Assembly (NCBI GenBank): GCA_903772945.1
Contig: CAICTM010000381.1
Coordinates: 1-64,000 of the forward strand
Length of the DNA stretch: 64,000 nt
Direction: 5' to 3'
From: Seminavis robusta
Lineage: Eukaryota; Bacillariophyta; Bacillariophyceae; Naviculales; Naviculaceae
How positions within the stretch are numbered: the stretch's first letter is position 1; every line of letters begins with the position of its first letter. Shown in pieces: positions 23,409 through 33,750 of this stretch. The position numbers and the translations under genes were made by a program. The notes below the pieces were generated by a model, which ran no database searches, had not been told where the DNA came from, and saw nothing but the letters and a program-made list of their open reading frames with translations.

Positions 23409-24326
23409 ATGCCGTTGCTTTCACTAGACCCGGTCGCCATGGCGCAAGTGGCCAGAGAAGCATTGAGCATGCCAGAAGTAGTCGGCACTCCATCACGGGC
23501 AAAATTGAAAGAAGAAGATGAGATTTTCCGTGGATTCTTTGGCGCTCCGATTGGAATTGTTTCCATTCTTTGGAACCTACTTATTCCTCTTATCGACTTG
23601 AATGGTGCTGCTCCAAAGCATCTTTTGTGGGCGCTTGTGCATATCAAAGTTTATTCGACAGTGGCTGTGCATCGTAGGATCTTTGGGTGGCCATCGGCTC
23701 CTACGTACCGAAAGTGGACGTGGTACATGCTGGAAAAAATTGCGTCTCTCAAGCCGGATGTTATCCAGCTCGACAATCGAGGATTCGACCCTTCCAGTGG
23801 GTCAAGCTGTTTGATGTCAGTTGATGCTCTTGATTGCATGATTAATGAGCCTTGGCCATTCGACAAGAAATGATATTCCCAAAAATTTAATGGGCCGGCA
23901 GTCAAATATGAGGTGGGAATGTGCATCGCGACCGGCCATATTGTTTGGACAAATGGGCCCTTTCAAGCTGGAAAAGGCGACTCGGCCATCTGTATTGAGG
24001 GGCTCTTGACTCATCTTGCGGAGGATGAGGGAGTGGAGGTTGACTCCGGTTACAAGGGAGATCCAAAATTCAAATCTCCGACTGTTGCAACATCTCGAAA
24101 GGGCAGGAAGGACAAAAGCGTTGTGAGAGGCCAACACGAGGCTGGGAACAGCAGATTAAAGATATTTAATGTGCTAGTTGTCCCTTTCCGACACATGAAA
24201 CCACGCAACAAGATGATGGAGAAGCACGGACTTTGTTTTGATTCTGTGGCTGTTGTGACACAGCTCAAGTTTCAGCACGGAGACTCGCTGTTGTTCGACG
24301 TCGAGTATGACGTTTCTTACGATTAA
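23409..24326 (+). pseudogene. DDE transposase (IS5/PIF-Harbinger type) with one in-frame stop
   Basis: The frame runs from ATG 23409 to 24326 with a TGA at 23871-23873 (FDKK-stop-YSQKFNGPAVKYE). Sequence on both sides is one continuous transposase. The catalytic triad is visible: Asp in SVDALDCMI before the stop, Asp in VEVDSGYKGDPKF, and Glu in RGQHEAGNSRLKIF. The spacing and the HE-N-R-K-F signature fit the DDE_Tnp_4/IS5-like clade that includes PIF/Harbinger. An N-terminal helix-turn-helix is not obvious. The single stop suggests a recently disabled copy, or read-through or a base error. Confidence 0.8.
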
Positions 24327-24541
24327 TCTAGTCTATTAATAGAACAGATTGTATGTATCATCATTTACTTGAAACGTTTATAGTATTGGCAGCAGATAAA
24401 CACCCATCGGCCACTCTATTGATTACCCAAGAATCCAAATTCCAGCTGAGCCAATGCCAAATCTTTATTCAATCGTTGCACAATGACAACCTCATCAAAA
24501 GGCTCGCCCTCCTCCTTGCCCTCTTCCTCACCCTCCTCATT

Positions 24542-25915
24542 TCAGTAGTCGCCCGCGTTCTCATCCATTCGGCTTGTAATTTCCTCCTCCTCGGCCGTGA
24601 CATCGTCTACGTTTGCATCGCCTACTGATGAACCATCGTTAGAACGACTGCGTTTTCCCGAGCGATCTTTGGAAGCCTCATTGAGAAGTGAGCTGGTACG
24701 TACATTGGTGCCTCCAGGATGTGGTCCCGTCCCAAGCTTGACAACACGAGTTGCAGTCACTTTTGATGCTTTCTTTTCCGTGTCGACAGGAGCCACTCTG
24801 AGAACAGACAAGCAATCAGATGAGATAAAGGAGCCACATACAAGGAGCAAATTGCTTGCATCTTTTTTTCCGACAGTCAGTGGTAACTTACTTGACGTAG
24901 AGCTGGAGCACGTTGACTTTGACACTGCGTGATTCGATGTCCACTTGGAGTAACTCCATAGCTGGATCTTCAGATGTTACCATGTCTTGATCAAAGCAGA
25001 TATAGCCATAATCCCAGATGCGATTATCTTCTTCAACAAGCGCTTGGTTGCGCTCGGAGGTATCCATCGTCAATGGATGCTCCGGTGGATATAGCATCTT
25101 GCCCTCATCATCAACACAAAATTGCGCCATCTGCTCGGCCATTTGAAACCAATCTGGCCAAGCAACTCGAATCATGAGAAGCCGGGGAGCCTGCCACTCA
25201 AATTCAATATCATTCTCTGTGACACCATTGTGAAGGATAGTACGGCAAAGCATCGCAACCTCGGTCTTGCGGGTGGTGTAATTGAATTTCCGAAACATGC
25301 CATGGGCCATGGGAGCCGACAACCCTGGATATGCGGCTTCTGGTTCAGCCGGAGCTGGAGCTGGAGCTGGAGCCTTGGCCTTGGCTTTGGTGGCTCTGGG
25401 AGAGTGAATTCCAGACATGACAGGAGTTGGGGAGGTCGGTGGAGTTGCAAATAGATCACCACCAAAGCGAGGGACAGGCTCGAGTAAGTGAGGGAGAGTA
25501 GGAGAGGTGGTGTTGAACTTCGATCCAAATTTGGAGGATTGGTTGGGTCTTCAGGTGGCTGTTGGTTCAATTGTGCAAATCTCTGAGCCAAAGAAACCAT
25601 TTGTCTGCCTCGATGCCGAAACCAGGAGTCGCTTCCAAGGCTCACGAGCAGCTGCGATGACCGCTGATGATACACGGAGCCAGCAGATCCTACGTCCCAG
25701 CCTTCTTCTCCGTTCGTGACAATCCACCGCCAGTAATGCCAGCAGATGAGCTTGTCGTGGTGTTGCAGCTTGCTCCAACGAGCAAGAGGATTGGCGTTTG
25801 GATCAACAACCTTTTTGGTTGATTTTGTGTGAGCCATTGGATTGGGCATTGTAATACAGACGAGAGGTTGTGCTGTTGTTGCTGCTGCTGCAGTCATTGG
25901 ATTTGGACCGGCCAA
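24542..25915 (-). CDS. Transposon accessory protein, unknown
   Basis: The gene is convergent with the transposase inside the same TIRs. It begins MAGPNPMTAAAATTAQ at 25915 and includes KLQHHDKLICWHYWRWI. It then moves to another frame near 25545 and carries on with an Ala/Pro-rich KAKAKAPAPAPAPAEPE linker, a charged globular part (LMIRVAWPDWFQMAEQMAQF) and, after an apparent intron at about 24800-24890, a Lys/Arg then acidic tail ending EEITSRMDENAGDY at 24542. PIF/Harbinger elements usually pair the transposase with a Myb-like DNA-binding protein. I see no clear Myb motif, so the role is inferred only from context. Confidence 0.5.
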
Positions 25916-26179
25916 CTCTAGCCTTTAAGTCTTTCACGACGGTATCTTAAATCTCGCGGTTATTCGCGGTGTTTCGTGGCCGCGCTCGCGTTTTTGCGCG
26001 CGGTCGCGATGCGAGTCGCGGATTCGCGGTACTCGTGGTTAATTCGCGGAGTCGCGCCACGAGTCCTGTTTTCTACCGCTCCTGTGTCGTAGGGGTTCGA
26101 GATTACGAGAATCGTGAGTCATGAAGAAATTCTGGACGTTGGCAACCCATCTCTTCTTATTAGTACTCGAAGTACGTAC

Positions 26180-27952
26180 CCACGGTCTCTACCTTGCAGA
26201 TTCGTCTCTTCTTCGAAATCTCATCGAAGCAAGCGTAAATGCTCTCCAAAAGAGTGAACACCTGGTGGGGTTCCCGAACCGTAGACCTGCGCGAGATGAC
26301 GTGATCATAATGAGCCAGGTCTTCAACTTATTCAATTTGCCAATGGAGCTCCGATAACTTACCAGGCGGTGAAACCACTAATGTCTGCCATGAGGACCGT
26401 CGTTGACAAGTAAAGGTCAGCCATTGGTTTGCTTAGGAGGTTCATGGAATTGTCAACTGCGCCCTGCTTGCCATCGTTCAGGAAGGTCTTAAGGCTTCCT
26501 TTCTTGCTCTTGGCGGCTTGTTTTTGTTCTGCCTGGAGGAATAGCCGTTCTCTCATCATGTCTGGGAAGAGGGAGGTCACGATGGCATTGGACTGAGCTG
26601 CTTTGTTGATGAGGTTAGAGTTGCGCTTTCCTTGCATGAGATCGTAGATACAGAATGCAACAGCCACAAGGAGAAAGGTGGAAGCCACAATTGCAGCAAA
26701 GACCTCGGGGGTATTGGTGTCGAAACTACCCTGGAATGTTTCGCTGGGAAAGATGTGCTACGTTACCAAGAGAAGGGAGGCCGATGTGTTGAGTATCCAA
26801 AACCAAACTTGAAAAAGGCCCTCAGAGCTCTCAGCCGTACGTACCATAGAGTAGAGGCAGTGTCCCGGTACCTTTTCAAAGTCAGGATGGCTGTGGAGAG
26901 AAAGACTCACAGGTACTTCATATTGATCATATTGAGGCTGATGGTGATCCCCATCCCCCAGAAAAAATGCATCACCTCCAACTATGTTGTACCTGCATGC
27001 ACAAGATAAGATTGTGAAGGTCAGAAGGAGACAGCATACACTGCGAAAAGACCGCGACCAACAGCACTTACGTATAGGACTGGGTGCACGTATTGCGCAG
27101 GACAACGTGAATTCCCTGCACTCCGTCTGGGAGTAGGTTCCATAGTGCCACATCCCAGGCAAAGGCCGCACTAAGCTGTGCCACAGCCCCTGATGTGGGA
27201 TCGCCTGTAGTCTTGTGTACGGGGTAAGCGGCAAACGAGTGTGGATTCGCAGCACTGGAATCTGTGAGCTTGCTGTGATATGCCGCGTGCTCTTCAGCGG
27301 TAAAAGCCACTGGGACGCCGATGTGCTGTTCCACAGCCGAAATGACAGTTTCATTCTGCAATTCCAACACTGCAAGGTTTCTGGCGCGCAAACGCGGAAC
27401 TGAGAGTGCATTTCCATTAATGAGGAAGTAACTTGCAGGAGGCGGCGAATACATCCAAGATGCCATCACAAGGTTTGCCTCGGGGCTCTCGACAACAGTG
27501 CGGTTTGGACCATACTGCGAAATGAAGGGATGATAACCTGTTTGCGAAAGGCGGTCAAGATTGCCGTACTTGTGTACATGCGCTTCCTTTACCCATTTTT
27601 GGTAGCGGGCGTTTGCATATTCAATCCAAGGCTCTCTGTGTTCACGAAGTAGATATGGAGTATAGCCCATTGTTTCGAACTTGCCCTGCTTTCGAATGTT
27701 CTCCATGATGGCTTCGGAGTTAGGTATTGTTACAAAGGGGAGGGTTTCATTGTTCTGATCGCTGTTGCCCCAAGCAGAGATGAAGGTTGACAACTGGTAC
27801 AAGGCATCTTTAATGTCCCTCTGTTGACCCATGGCAGCGTCCGCCACGGTGGTGGAAAACTGATCAAACTGGACACGAGAAGAAAAGAAAACGGATTGCA
27901 GTTTTATCAGCAACGCAACGATCCGAGTGCAGATGAGCTTGCCAAAACCCAA
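26180..27952 (-). CDS. Receptor cyclase-phosphodiesterase, 5' part: sensor, membrane helix, cyclase N-half
   Basis: Four exons read in order: 27952-27072, 26992-26845, 26757-26363 and 26286-26180, all with GT-AG joins and consistent phase. The first encodes an extracellular sensor region (FDQFSTTVADAAMGQQRDIK, PFVTIPNSE, WIEYANARYQKWV) ending TCTQSYTYNIVGGDA. Exon 3 has PSETFQGSFDTNTPEVF, a membrane helix (ASTFLLVAVAFCIYDL) and the cyclase start LMADISGFTAW with the first metal Asp. Exon 4 is VREPHQVFTLLESIYACFDEI ending KVETVG, immediately before the expected GD of the second metal site. The N-terminus is uncertain: homologous receptors have a first membrane helix, and here only a weak hydrophobic stretch (CTRIVALLIKLQSVFF) precedes the sensor, 20 bp from a MITE. 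The gene may be 5'-truncated. Confidence 0.8.
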
Positions 27953-27971
27953 GAAGTTGCTACTATACTTA

Positions 27972-28890
27972 GGCCGCTCTCTACCGGAGGGACTAAAGTA
28001 GCGACTAAAGGAATCCTTTAGGTGGTTGTTTAGTTCAAGATTTAGTCATTATCCTTTAGTAATGGTGGTGTCTACCAGCAGATGACTAAATCTCGGACTA
28101 AACAATTTAGTCGAGTTTTTAGTCAAAATGTGGTGTCTACCCTGGCGACTAAACAAACACTGCGACTAAATCCATTGCAGGGTGCTGGACTTATAAGGCC
28201 TCAAAAAGGACTCAAAAAAGATTTAACAAAAGTGATCGCTTGGTGGGCTACCAATATTCTATCAGCAAGGTGGATTTAAAGGACTCAAACAAAAGACTTA
28301 ATAGAAGACTTAATAGAATTGATTACTTTTTTGAGATAACAAGACTGAGATAACAAGACTCAAAACACACCATTGCGACCTCTTCGATTGTTCGATCGTT
28401 TGCACCTCTACTACCGGTATCATTCAGTCAAAGGCCGAGAAATGAAAGCCATCCCGCACTCCATACTCTGCAATGAGGGATGGCTTTCTATTCTCAACCG
28501 AAGACTGTCATTCGATCGTTCGATCCTCTTCGATCGTTCGATCGTTTGCACCGATACTCCTCATCGATCGTTCGATCGCACCTCTACTCTATCAGCTCTG
28601 TCGCAATGCTCTGATAGTGAGGCTGTGCAATGAGGCTGCTGTTCTTTTTTAAAGTGCTGTTCTTTTTTAAAGTGCTGTTCTTAAAGAGTTCTTAAAGAGG
28701 CTTTAGTCGTTACGCTCGCTCACCGACTAACCAGCCTCCGGTTAGTCGGTGAACGAACTTTGTGACTAAACCCTTTAGTCCGTGGGACGTTTAGTGGCTT
28801 GGGTAGACACCACCCCAAGAGACTAAACTATGGACTAAACTACGAAATATGGCTTAGTCGCTACTTTAGTCCCTCCGGTAGAGAGCGGCC
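27972..28890. mobile_element. MITE, Harbinger type, perfect 37-bp TIRs, TTA target duplication
   Basis: Perfect 37-bp terminal inverted repeats start GGCCGCTCTCTACCGGAGGG (27972-28008 and 28854-28890) and are flanked on both sides by TTA (27969-27971 and 28891-28893), the classic PIF/Harbinger target. The 919-bp element encodes no transposase. Both subterminal thirds carry many GACTAAA/TTTAGTC motifs in both orientations plus GGTGTCTACC boxes, probably transposase-binding sites. The centre has GATCGTTCGATCG repeats and two copies of a TCTTTTTTAAAGTGCTGTTC-type unit near 28640-28680. The identical TIRs suggest a recent insertion. It lies just upstream of the cyclase-PDE sensor exon. Confidence 0.9.
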
Positions 28891-28950
28891 TTACACCTAT
28901 ACCGAGTTGAGTGACATCAAGGGCAAGTGCTCCAGGTATCAATGTGGAGA
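28891..28950 (+). pseudogene. Fragment copy of the neighbouring glycosyltransferase gene
   Basis: Bases 28891-28928 match 30323-30360 at 34 of 38 positions (both encode TYTELSD followed by KGK), with weaker similarity for about 25 bases more. The homology starts exactly at the right-hand TTA of the MITE. No other part of the glycosyltransferase gene is seen here, so this is a short remnant rather than a gene. Confidence 0.65.
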
Positions 28951-29294
28951 TCTTCCAGTCGTGCATATCGTACCTCGGGTACGTGGCCGTGTGGTACCGG
29001 TGGCTCCGTCCACGTATGAAATCGTTCGCTGTGCGCTGAAGTCGTTGTGGTGTTGATCAAATGTGCGTGCAAGACAGAAGATACGATGTACGCGAGCAAG
29101 GCGAAATTCATTCACCTCTCACAAAGAGGACAGATCTCGTTTTCTTTTTTGCCAGATGCAGCTCACTTGGGTTCGTTGAAGTCGATCCAGTACTGGTAGC
29201 GGCCAGGTCTACAATGTTTGCTTCACAGTTACGGCATCCAATGCAGACAACTTCAGTGCAGTGATAAGATAACTCAGGCTGCTTTTAAAATAGG

Positions 29295-31670
29295 ATGATT
29301 CTCAGAAGGAAGCGTTTGGTCTTTGGGGGTATCTTGATGCTATTCCAAGCAGCCATTGCAACTGCTGCTAGATCATCCGATCCATTTCAGTACAACATAT
29401 GCAATGGCTTGTCCAATCAAATGCTCATTCATGCCTCTGCCATTGCCAAGGCGATTCAAGAAAAACATGACATTGTACAAGTTCCAGACTACTTTATTGT
29501 AAATGGCGAGCAAACAACGGATGATCCCGTCGTACCCTCCAACGAAAACTCGGTCCCATTGGCGGTCGCCTTTGATGTACCAGCCTTGCGCAAACGCCTT
29601 CTAGAGCTGGGGATTCAAATGGAGTTGGTACAATGGAATCATCAAGATTCAAACAATAATACAACCATGACACAACACCACCAAAATGCAACCGAGCCAG
29701 AGTGCCCTGGCTTGACATGGCTGTCCATCGCAGATCCTCACTTGGTGCTGAAACTACTCAAAGCTTTTCAACCATCCTCCACTCTCCAAACGCATATTGA
29801 GAAGGTCATGGGGCCTCTTCCGAAGCAGCAAAATGGCATTTGCTTTCATCATCGTGATGGAACGGACTGGCACGACCACTGTCAGCGATGGAGTGCACAT
29901 TCAAAAAACGATGGCATTTATCGTGGTAATTGTGAAGCCGACAACAAAAAGCACAGTCTCCTGGAACTACTACAGCATCGAGCCCTCACTTCCACGGATC
30001 GATGGATCTACTATTGTGGAGATCACAAGGTACCAGACGAATTGCAAAACCAAAGTCAATATACCATTGTCACCAAGAGCCAGTTTCTCTCGGACAAGGA
30101 CCAACGAGCCGTACATGCACTCAAGCCTGGTTCTTCGGTTCGTGATTTGTGGGCCTTGATGGACTTTTTCATTTGTGGGAGCCTCCGGTATCTGGTTGGA
30201 AACAGTGTGTCCACCTTTTCGGCCTTGCAAATAGCACTCCGGGAACAAGAAGGGGCATATTGGTACAACAGCCAGTCCATCCCACTGGGAGATTTTTGGG
30301 ATATCTATCAAATACCCATCGCTTACACCTATACCGAGTTGAGTGATGAAAAGGGCAAGTACATGCTACAGGCATCGATTGCTTCGGTACGACAACACAT
30401 GCCACGAAACAAGATCCATGTCCTGTACCATGGAAACAAGGACCAGGAGTTTCGTCATTGGCTGCAGAAGGAGCAAAACGTGACGCTGTACCAGCATGAG
30501 CCACAATGGCAGGGTTCCATAGAAAAGATGCGGCAAAATGGGAACTCAGCCACGAGTCACTTGTTTCTGCATGCTGGTAGCTACTTTGGGACGTGGCAAC
30601 GAATTGATATCCCCAGGTTCATTGAAACAGAGTATTGCTTGCTGCTGGACGCCGATACAGTGATCATGCAGCCGTTTACACTCAAGGACTTTGGTCTGAA
30701 TCTCACCCACAGCATTGGAATGAGTGCCGAACGACATCGCCATCACACAGGTAACTTGCTCAACGCGGGAGTAACGCTGATGAATGTGCCCCACATGAGA
30801 GCCACATATGATAAGTTCCTTCATTACATTTTGGACCATGTCAATGATCCCAAGTTCAATCATCCGGCCCCCAGTGATCAGGGAGCATACCTGGACTTTT
30901 ATCAGGAAACAGTACAGCAAATCTCCAACTTTTGGAACTGGAAAGCCTATTGGGGAGTCAAACCGAAGAACAATATGTTTAACAAGATCAAGATTCTTCA
31001 CTTTCATGGCATCAAGCCACACGATTACGTGAAAAAGCTCTTGGGACTTTCCTGTGACCAGGCTATCAATGACTTGTGCGAGAAGTTCAAGCAACCAATC
31101 TTTCGATTGACCGTGCAAAAGTTCTTGCAAGCAGCTGATTCGATACCAGACTTTCATCGAAACTACTGTGGAAGTTCTTTCGATGCAAAGAGACAACAAG
31201 GATGCATTTCCATACTGGATGGCCTCGTGAACAGGAATTCAAACCAGCACTCTGATCAGATGATAGGAGTATCAAGAAAGAGGCGTCTTGCTCCAGCTGA
31301 GGAAACTGGGTTCTGGGATGCCTCGGTTTTGAACAAAAAGGTGGTCACGGTGTCGCGACAATCTGAACCAGGAGAGGACGAGCAGGACACTACAACACCC
31401 ACGAAGAAAGTTCACGAGCTATCCTTTGACTATTTGGCATTCTCGGATGAAATGATGGCGCAGCGACAATCGAAGATGCAATCCACATCATTGCTGTGGC
31501 TTCAACTCCGAATGATGCTTTTGACAGGGACCGTTCTCACGTTCTTTCTTTACGTTTATCTTCGAAAGAATCGACGGCTACTCTTTGTGCTCGTGTGCGG
31601 TTCGGTAACAATACGCCACATTCTCGCGTTCTCGACCATGGGACACTCGCCATCAGGCTTGAATTCCTAG
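29295..31670 (+). CDS. Fused two-domain glycosyltransferase (FucT-like + GT8-like), membrane anchored
   Basis: A single 791-codon exon. The N-terminus has a signal-anchor (LVFGGILMLFQAAIATAA). Residues about 30-340 resemble an O-fucosyltransferase/GT-B-type enzyme: YNICNGLSNQMLIHASAIAKAI, VQVPDYFIVNG, ICFHHRDGTDWHDHC, and GNSVSTFSALQIA. Residues about 345-600 resemble GT8 (glycogenin-like) enzymes: YCLLLDADTVIMQPF with the DxD metal site, LLNAGVTLMNV, PSDQGAYLDFY and ILHFHGIKPHDYV. A C-terminal hydrophobic stretch (MMLLTGTVLTFFLYVYL, then LLFVLVCGSVTIRHILAF) could be one or two membrane helices. A Golgi enzyme adding two sugars in sequence is a reasonable inference; donors and acceptors are unknown. 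Confidence 0.75.
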   Translation: MILRRKRLVFGGILMLFQAAIATAARSSDPFQYNICNGLSNQMLIHASAIAKAIQEKHDIVQVPDYFIVNGEQTTDDPVVPSNENSVPLAVAFDVPALRKRLLELGIQMELVQWNHQDSNNNTTMTQHHQNATEPECPGLTWLSIADPHLVLKLLKAFQPSSTLQTHIEKVMGPLPKQQNGICFHHRDGTDWHDHCQRWSAHSKNDGIYRGNCEADNKKHSLLELLQHRALTSTDRWIYYCGDHKVPDELQNQSQYTIVTKSQFLSDKDQRAVHALKPGSSVRDLWALMDFFICGSLRYLVGNSVSTFSALQIALREQEGAYWYNSQSIPLGDFWDIYQIPIAYTYTELSDEKGKYMLQASIASVRQHMPRNKIHVLYHGNKDQEFRHWLQKEQNVTLYQHEPQWQGSIEKMRQNGNSATSHLFLHAGSYFGTWQRIDIPRFIETEYCLLLDADTVIMQPFTLKDFGLNLTHSIGMSAERHRHHTGNLLNAGVTLMNVPHMRATYDKFLHYILDHVNDPKFNHPAPSDQGAYLDFYQETVQQISNFWNWKAYWGVKPKNNMFNKIKILHFHGIKPHDYVKKLLGLSCDQAINDLCEKFKQPIFRLTVQKFLQAADSIPDFHRNYCGSSFDAKRQQGCISILDGLVNRNSNQHSDQMIGVSRKRRLAPAEETGFWDASVLNKKVVTVSRQSEPGEDEQDTTTPTKKVHELSFDYLAFSDEMMAQRQSKMQSTSLLWLQLRMMLLTGTVLTFFLYVYLRKNRRLLFVLVCGSVTIRHILAFSTMGHSPSGLNS

Positions 31671-31779
31671 TGTAGCGAGCTATAGTTGATTGCACATCAA
31701 GCTAACTACAAACCAGTTCTTCAAGTAGTTTCATCATCACGTGGCTAAAACAAAGGAGATGCCTTCATTGTCATCGTTT

Positions 31780-33750
31780 TCAAACACAGTCCACGGTCGC
31801 CGGTACCCGTAGAGCGACAAGCCTATCACGTCTTTGGCGCTTGTCCTGGCGCGCATGAGGTTTCGAATTCTCGCACTTTTCACAGTACCGGGTCCCAAAC
31901 TCACAATCATGCAGCCAATCGGGGCAAGATTGGCAACGAGCCACGATTCTCTCTGGGTTCAACCCAATCGGAGGACGAATTTGTTCAGGGAACTCGTGAC
32001 GAGCGGCCTGAGCAAAGATGTCATCCAGCGGGTTGGTGCCTGTTGCATTCCAAATGTCATGGAAGAGAAAACGGGATTTATATCCCTCTTCAAAGCCGTG
32101 CTTGTTGATGTAGCGGATTCTTTCCGCGTGCCATTGAGCCTGCATCGAACTGTGAGCTTCGTTGTAGGCCTTTGCATCGCTCCAAACGCGTGTGCAGTCA
32201 AACACAGGCCGCCGTAAAAGTTAAGACTCAGCCAGCCACCCCCCTTCTTGAAGGACTTTTCCATGCGCAAGGGATCATCAGCATGAGCTACAGCGGTTTC
32301 CTGGCCATTGATCAGAGCAAGCATATTGTTGTACTCTTCGGCATTGGATCGCAAATTCCTGCACCGCCATTCTCCACCATGCAACAGATCTGCTTCGGGA
32401 ACTGCAGCAGGACTCGGCGCCAGACCCAAAACTGCCTCAAAGTTGTGGCATTCATTCGCATGTCTACAGTTCGGGTCGATTACGGCTGGAATGAATCCGC
32501 GTTTCCAGTACTTGACTATGCGAGATCGATTCCTTTTTTCTTCAAAACAGAATGGCGTGACAACCACGAGCATTCGTTGCAATGAAAGGGCGGCCCGGGG
32601 TGTCACACGCACTGTCGTACCATCAAAGGCACAGGTGGCGATGGAGATATCAAAGTCCATGATGGCACCCAACAAATCGAATCTGCACCAGGTTGCAACA
32701 TGATGAGTTGTGTTGGCCTTGGCCACAGGTCGACGTCGACGCTTTCGTGAGGAGATGTAGGAGCATACATGAAGGAAAGTCCATTCTGAGCCAGCGAATA
32801 AACGAATTTTCCGCCATAGTATGGATCGAATGGTTCTTCCAGTCGGCTCTCTACTGCCTTTGCAAACTTTTTCAAGTCTTTCTGACACGTGCCCAGTCCC
32901 TTGTTGCCCTCAAAGTAGGCATGGATAGAGTCATTAACATCCTTTGAGAAATGGTCAAGTAGCTTGTTGCGAAGCTGACGGGTCGAGGGAGCTGCTTGAA
33001 GGAAGATATCAACATCACCGGCATAGAAAGGAGACTCGGAAGGGTTCCCCCGGCGGTTTTTGTGAAAGTGTTTATGGATTTTCCGGATGGTTGCGTCCTT
33101 CTTTTCCGTGTATTCGTTCAACTTATCACTGCTTAGTTTCTCGTCATCAAAGAAGCTGTCAATTTTGGAACGGGAGAATATGCGCATAATTTTAACATCT
33201 CTCCAGCACGTGAGTGCCGCCACAATCGCGCCTCCCATCATGGCAGCTCGAGGAATCTCTGTATCATTGGAGTTGTAGAGGCCCGAAATATTGTATCCTG
33301 TGAAGGCTTTTAGGCACATTTCAAAGTATAGAAGTTGGGGGGAACAGGCAGAGTGCCCTCCTGGTTGTCCGGATTGGATGACAAAGCGTGTGGCATTTGT
33401 TGATATCCATTAATCAGGATCGGTCTCAAAGTTCCATCCGGCGTCTTGGTCTCCCGCAAGGAATCCACCGGCTTTCTTTCAAAGGCGCTCTTGTCACGTT
33501 CCCATTGATTGGCGAACACCTCGTATTCACCACCAGATGATGATGGGTAGACATCAATCAGAAAGTCCGACTTCAAAGTGGTTGAATGGTATTCTGATGC
33601 TGGTGAATGTCGGGCTTCCAGCTTTCCAAATCTGATCTTGGTCTCCGTCCTGAGAGCCCAGGCAAAGTACTGTCTGTCGCTGAGGTTGTTGTGGTCTGGG
33701 TGGCCAAAGTTAAGCCGTGTCAGGTCGTCTTGGGGGCAGGTGAATGCCAT
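31780..33750 (-). CDS. Nucleotidyltransferase-like unknown protein, frame-interrupted
   Basis: The protein starts MAFTCPQDDLTRLNFGHPDH at 33750. The core has MMGGAIVAALTCW followed about 60 residues later by GDVDIFL, matching the GG ... DxD pattern of nucleotidyltransferase-fold proteins. It also has MDFDISIATCAFDGTTV and a C-terminal CxxC-like cluster (CQSCPDWLHDCEFGTRYCEKC) that may bind zinc. The frame changes three times: at a G6 run (33337-33342, PVPP to LLYFEMCLKAF), near 32680 (IMLQPGA to RFDLLGAIMD) and near 32205 (NFYGG to VFDCTRVWSD). Similarity to the expected flow continues across each, so assembly indels or a young pseudogene are both possible. I do not know the function. Confidence 0.6.

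Larger units (their letters stand above)
23144..26080. mobile_element. Harbinger/IS5-like DNA transposon inserted in the cyclase gene
   Basis: The element is 2,937 bp long, bounded by perfect 13-bp terminal inverted repeats AGCGGTAGAAAAC (23144-23156 and 26068-26080). The target duplication is not clear; GC is a possible 2-bp duplication if the repeats are trimmed. Both subterminal regions (about 23160-23275 and 25945-26060) are packed with inverted CGCGG/ATTCGCGG motifs, likely transposase-binding sites. Two convergent genes fill it: a DDE transposase on plus and an accessory protein on minus. It lies in the intron and exon junction between ETVG and CYV of the cyclase. The transposase frame holds one in-frame TGA. 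Confidence 0.8.

Noticed and set aside
26085-26110. GGTTCGAGATT resembling a tRNA T-arm
   Set aside because: No matching acceptor stem, D-arm or anticodon arm could be placed around it.
26758-27417. 219-codon minus-strand ORF in the cyclase gene
   Set aside because: Only its end (YNIVGGDAFF...) is a real exon; the rest is the wrong frame of exon 1 plus an intron.
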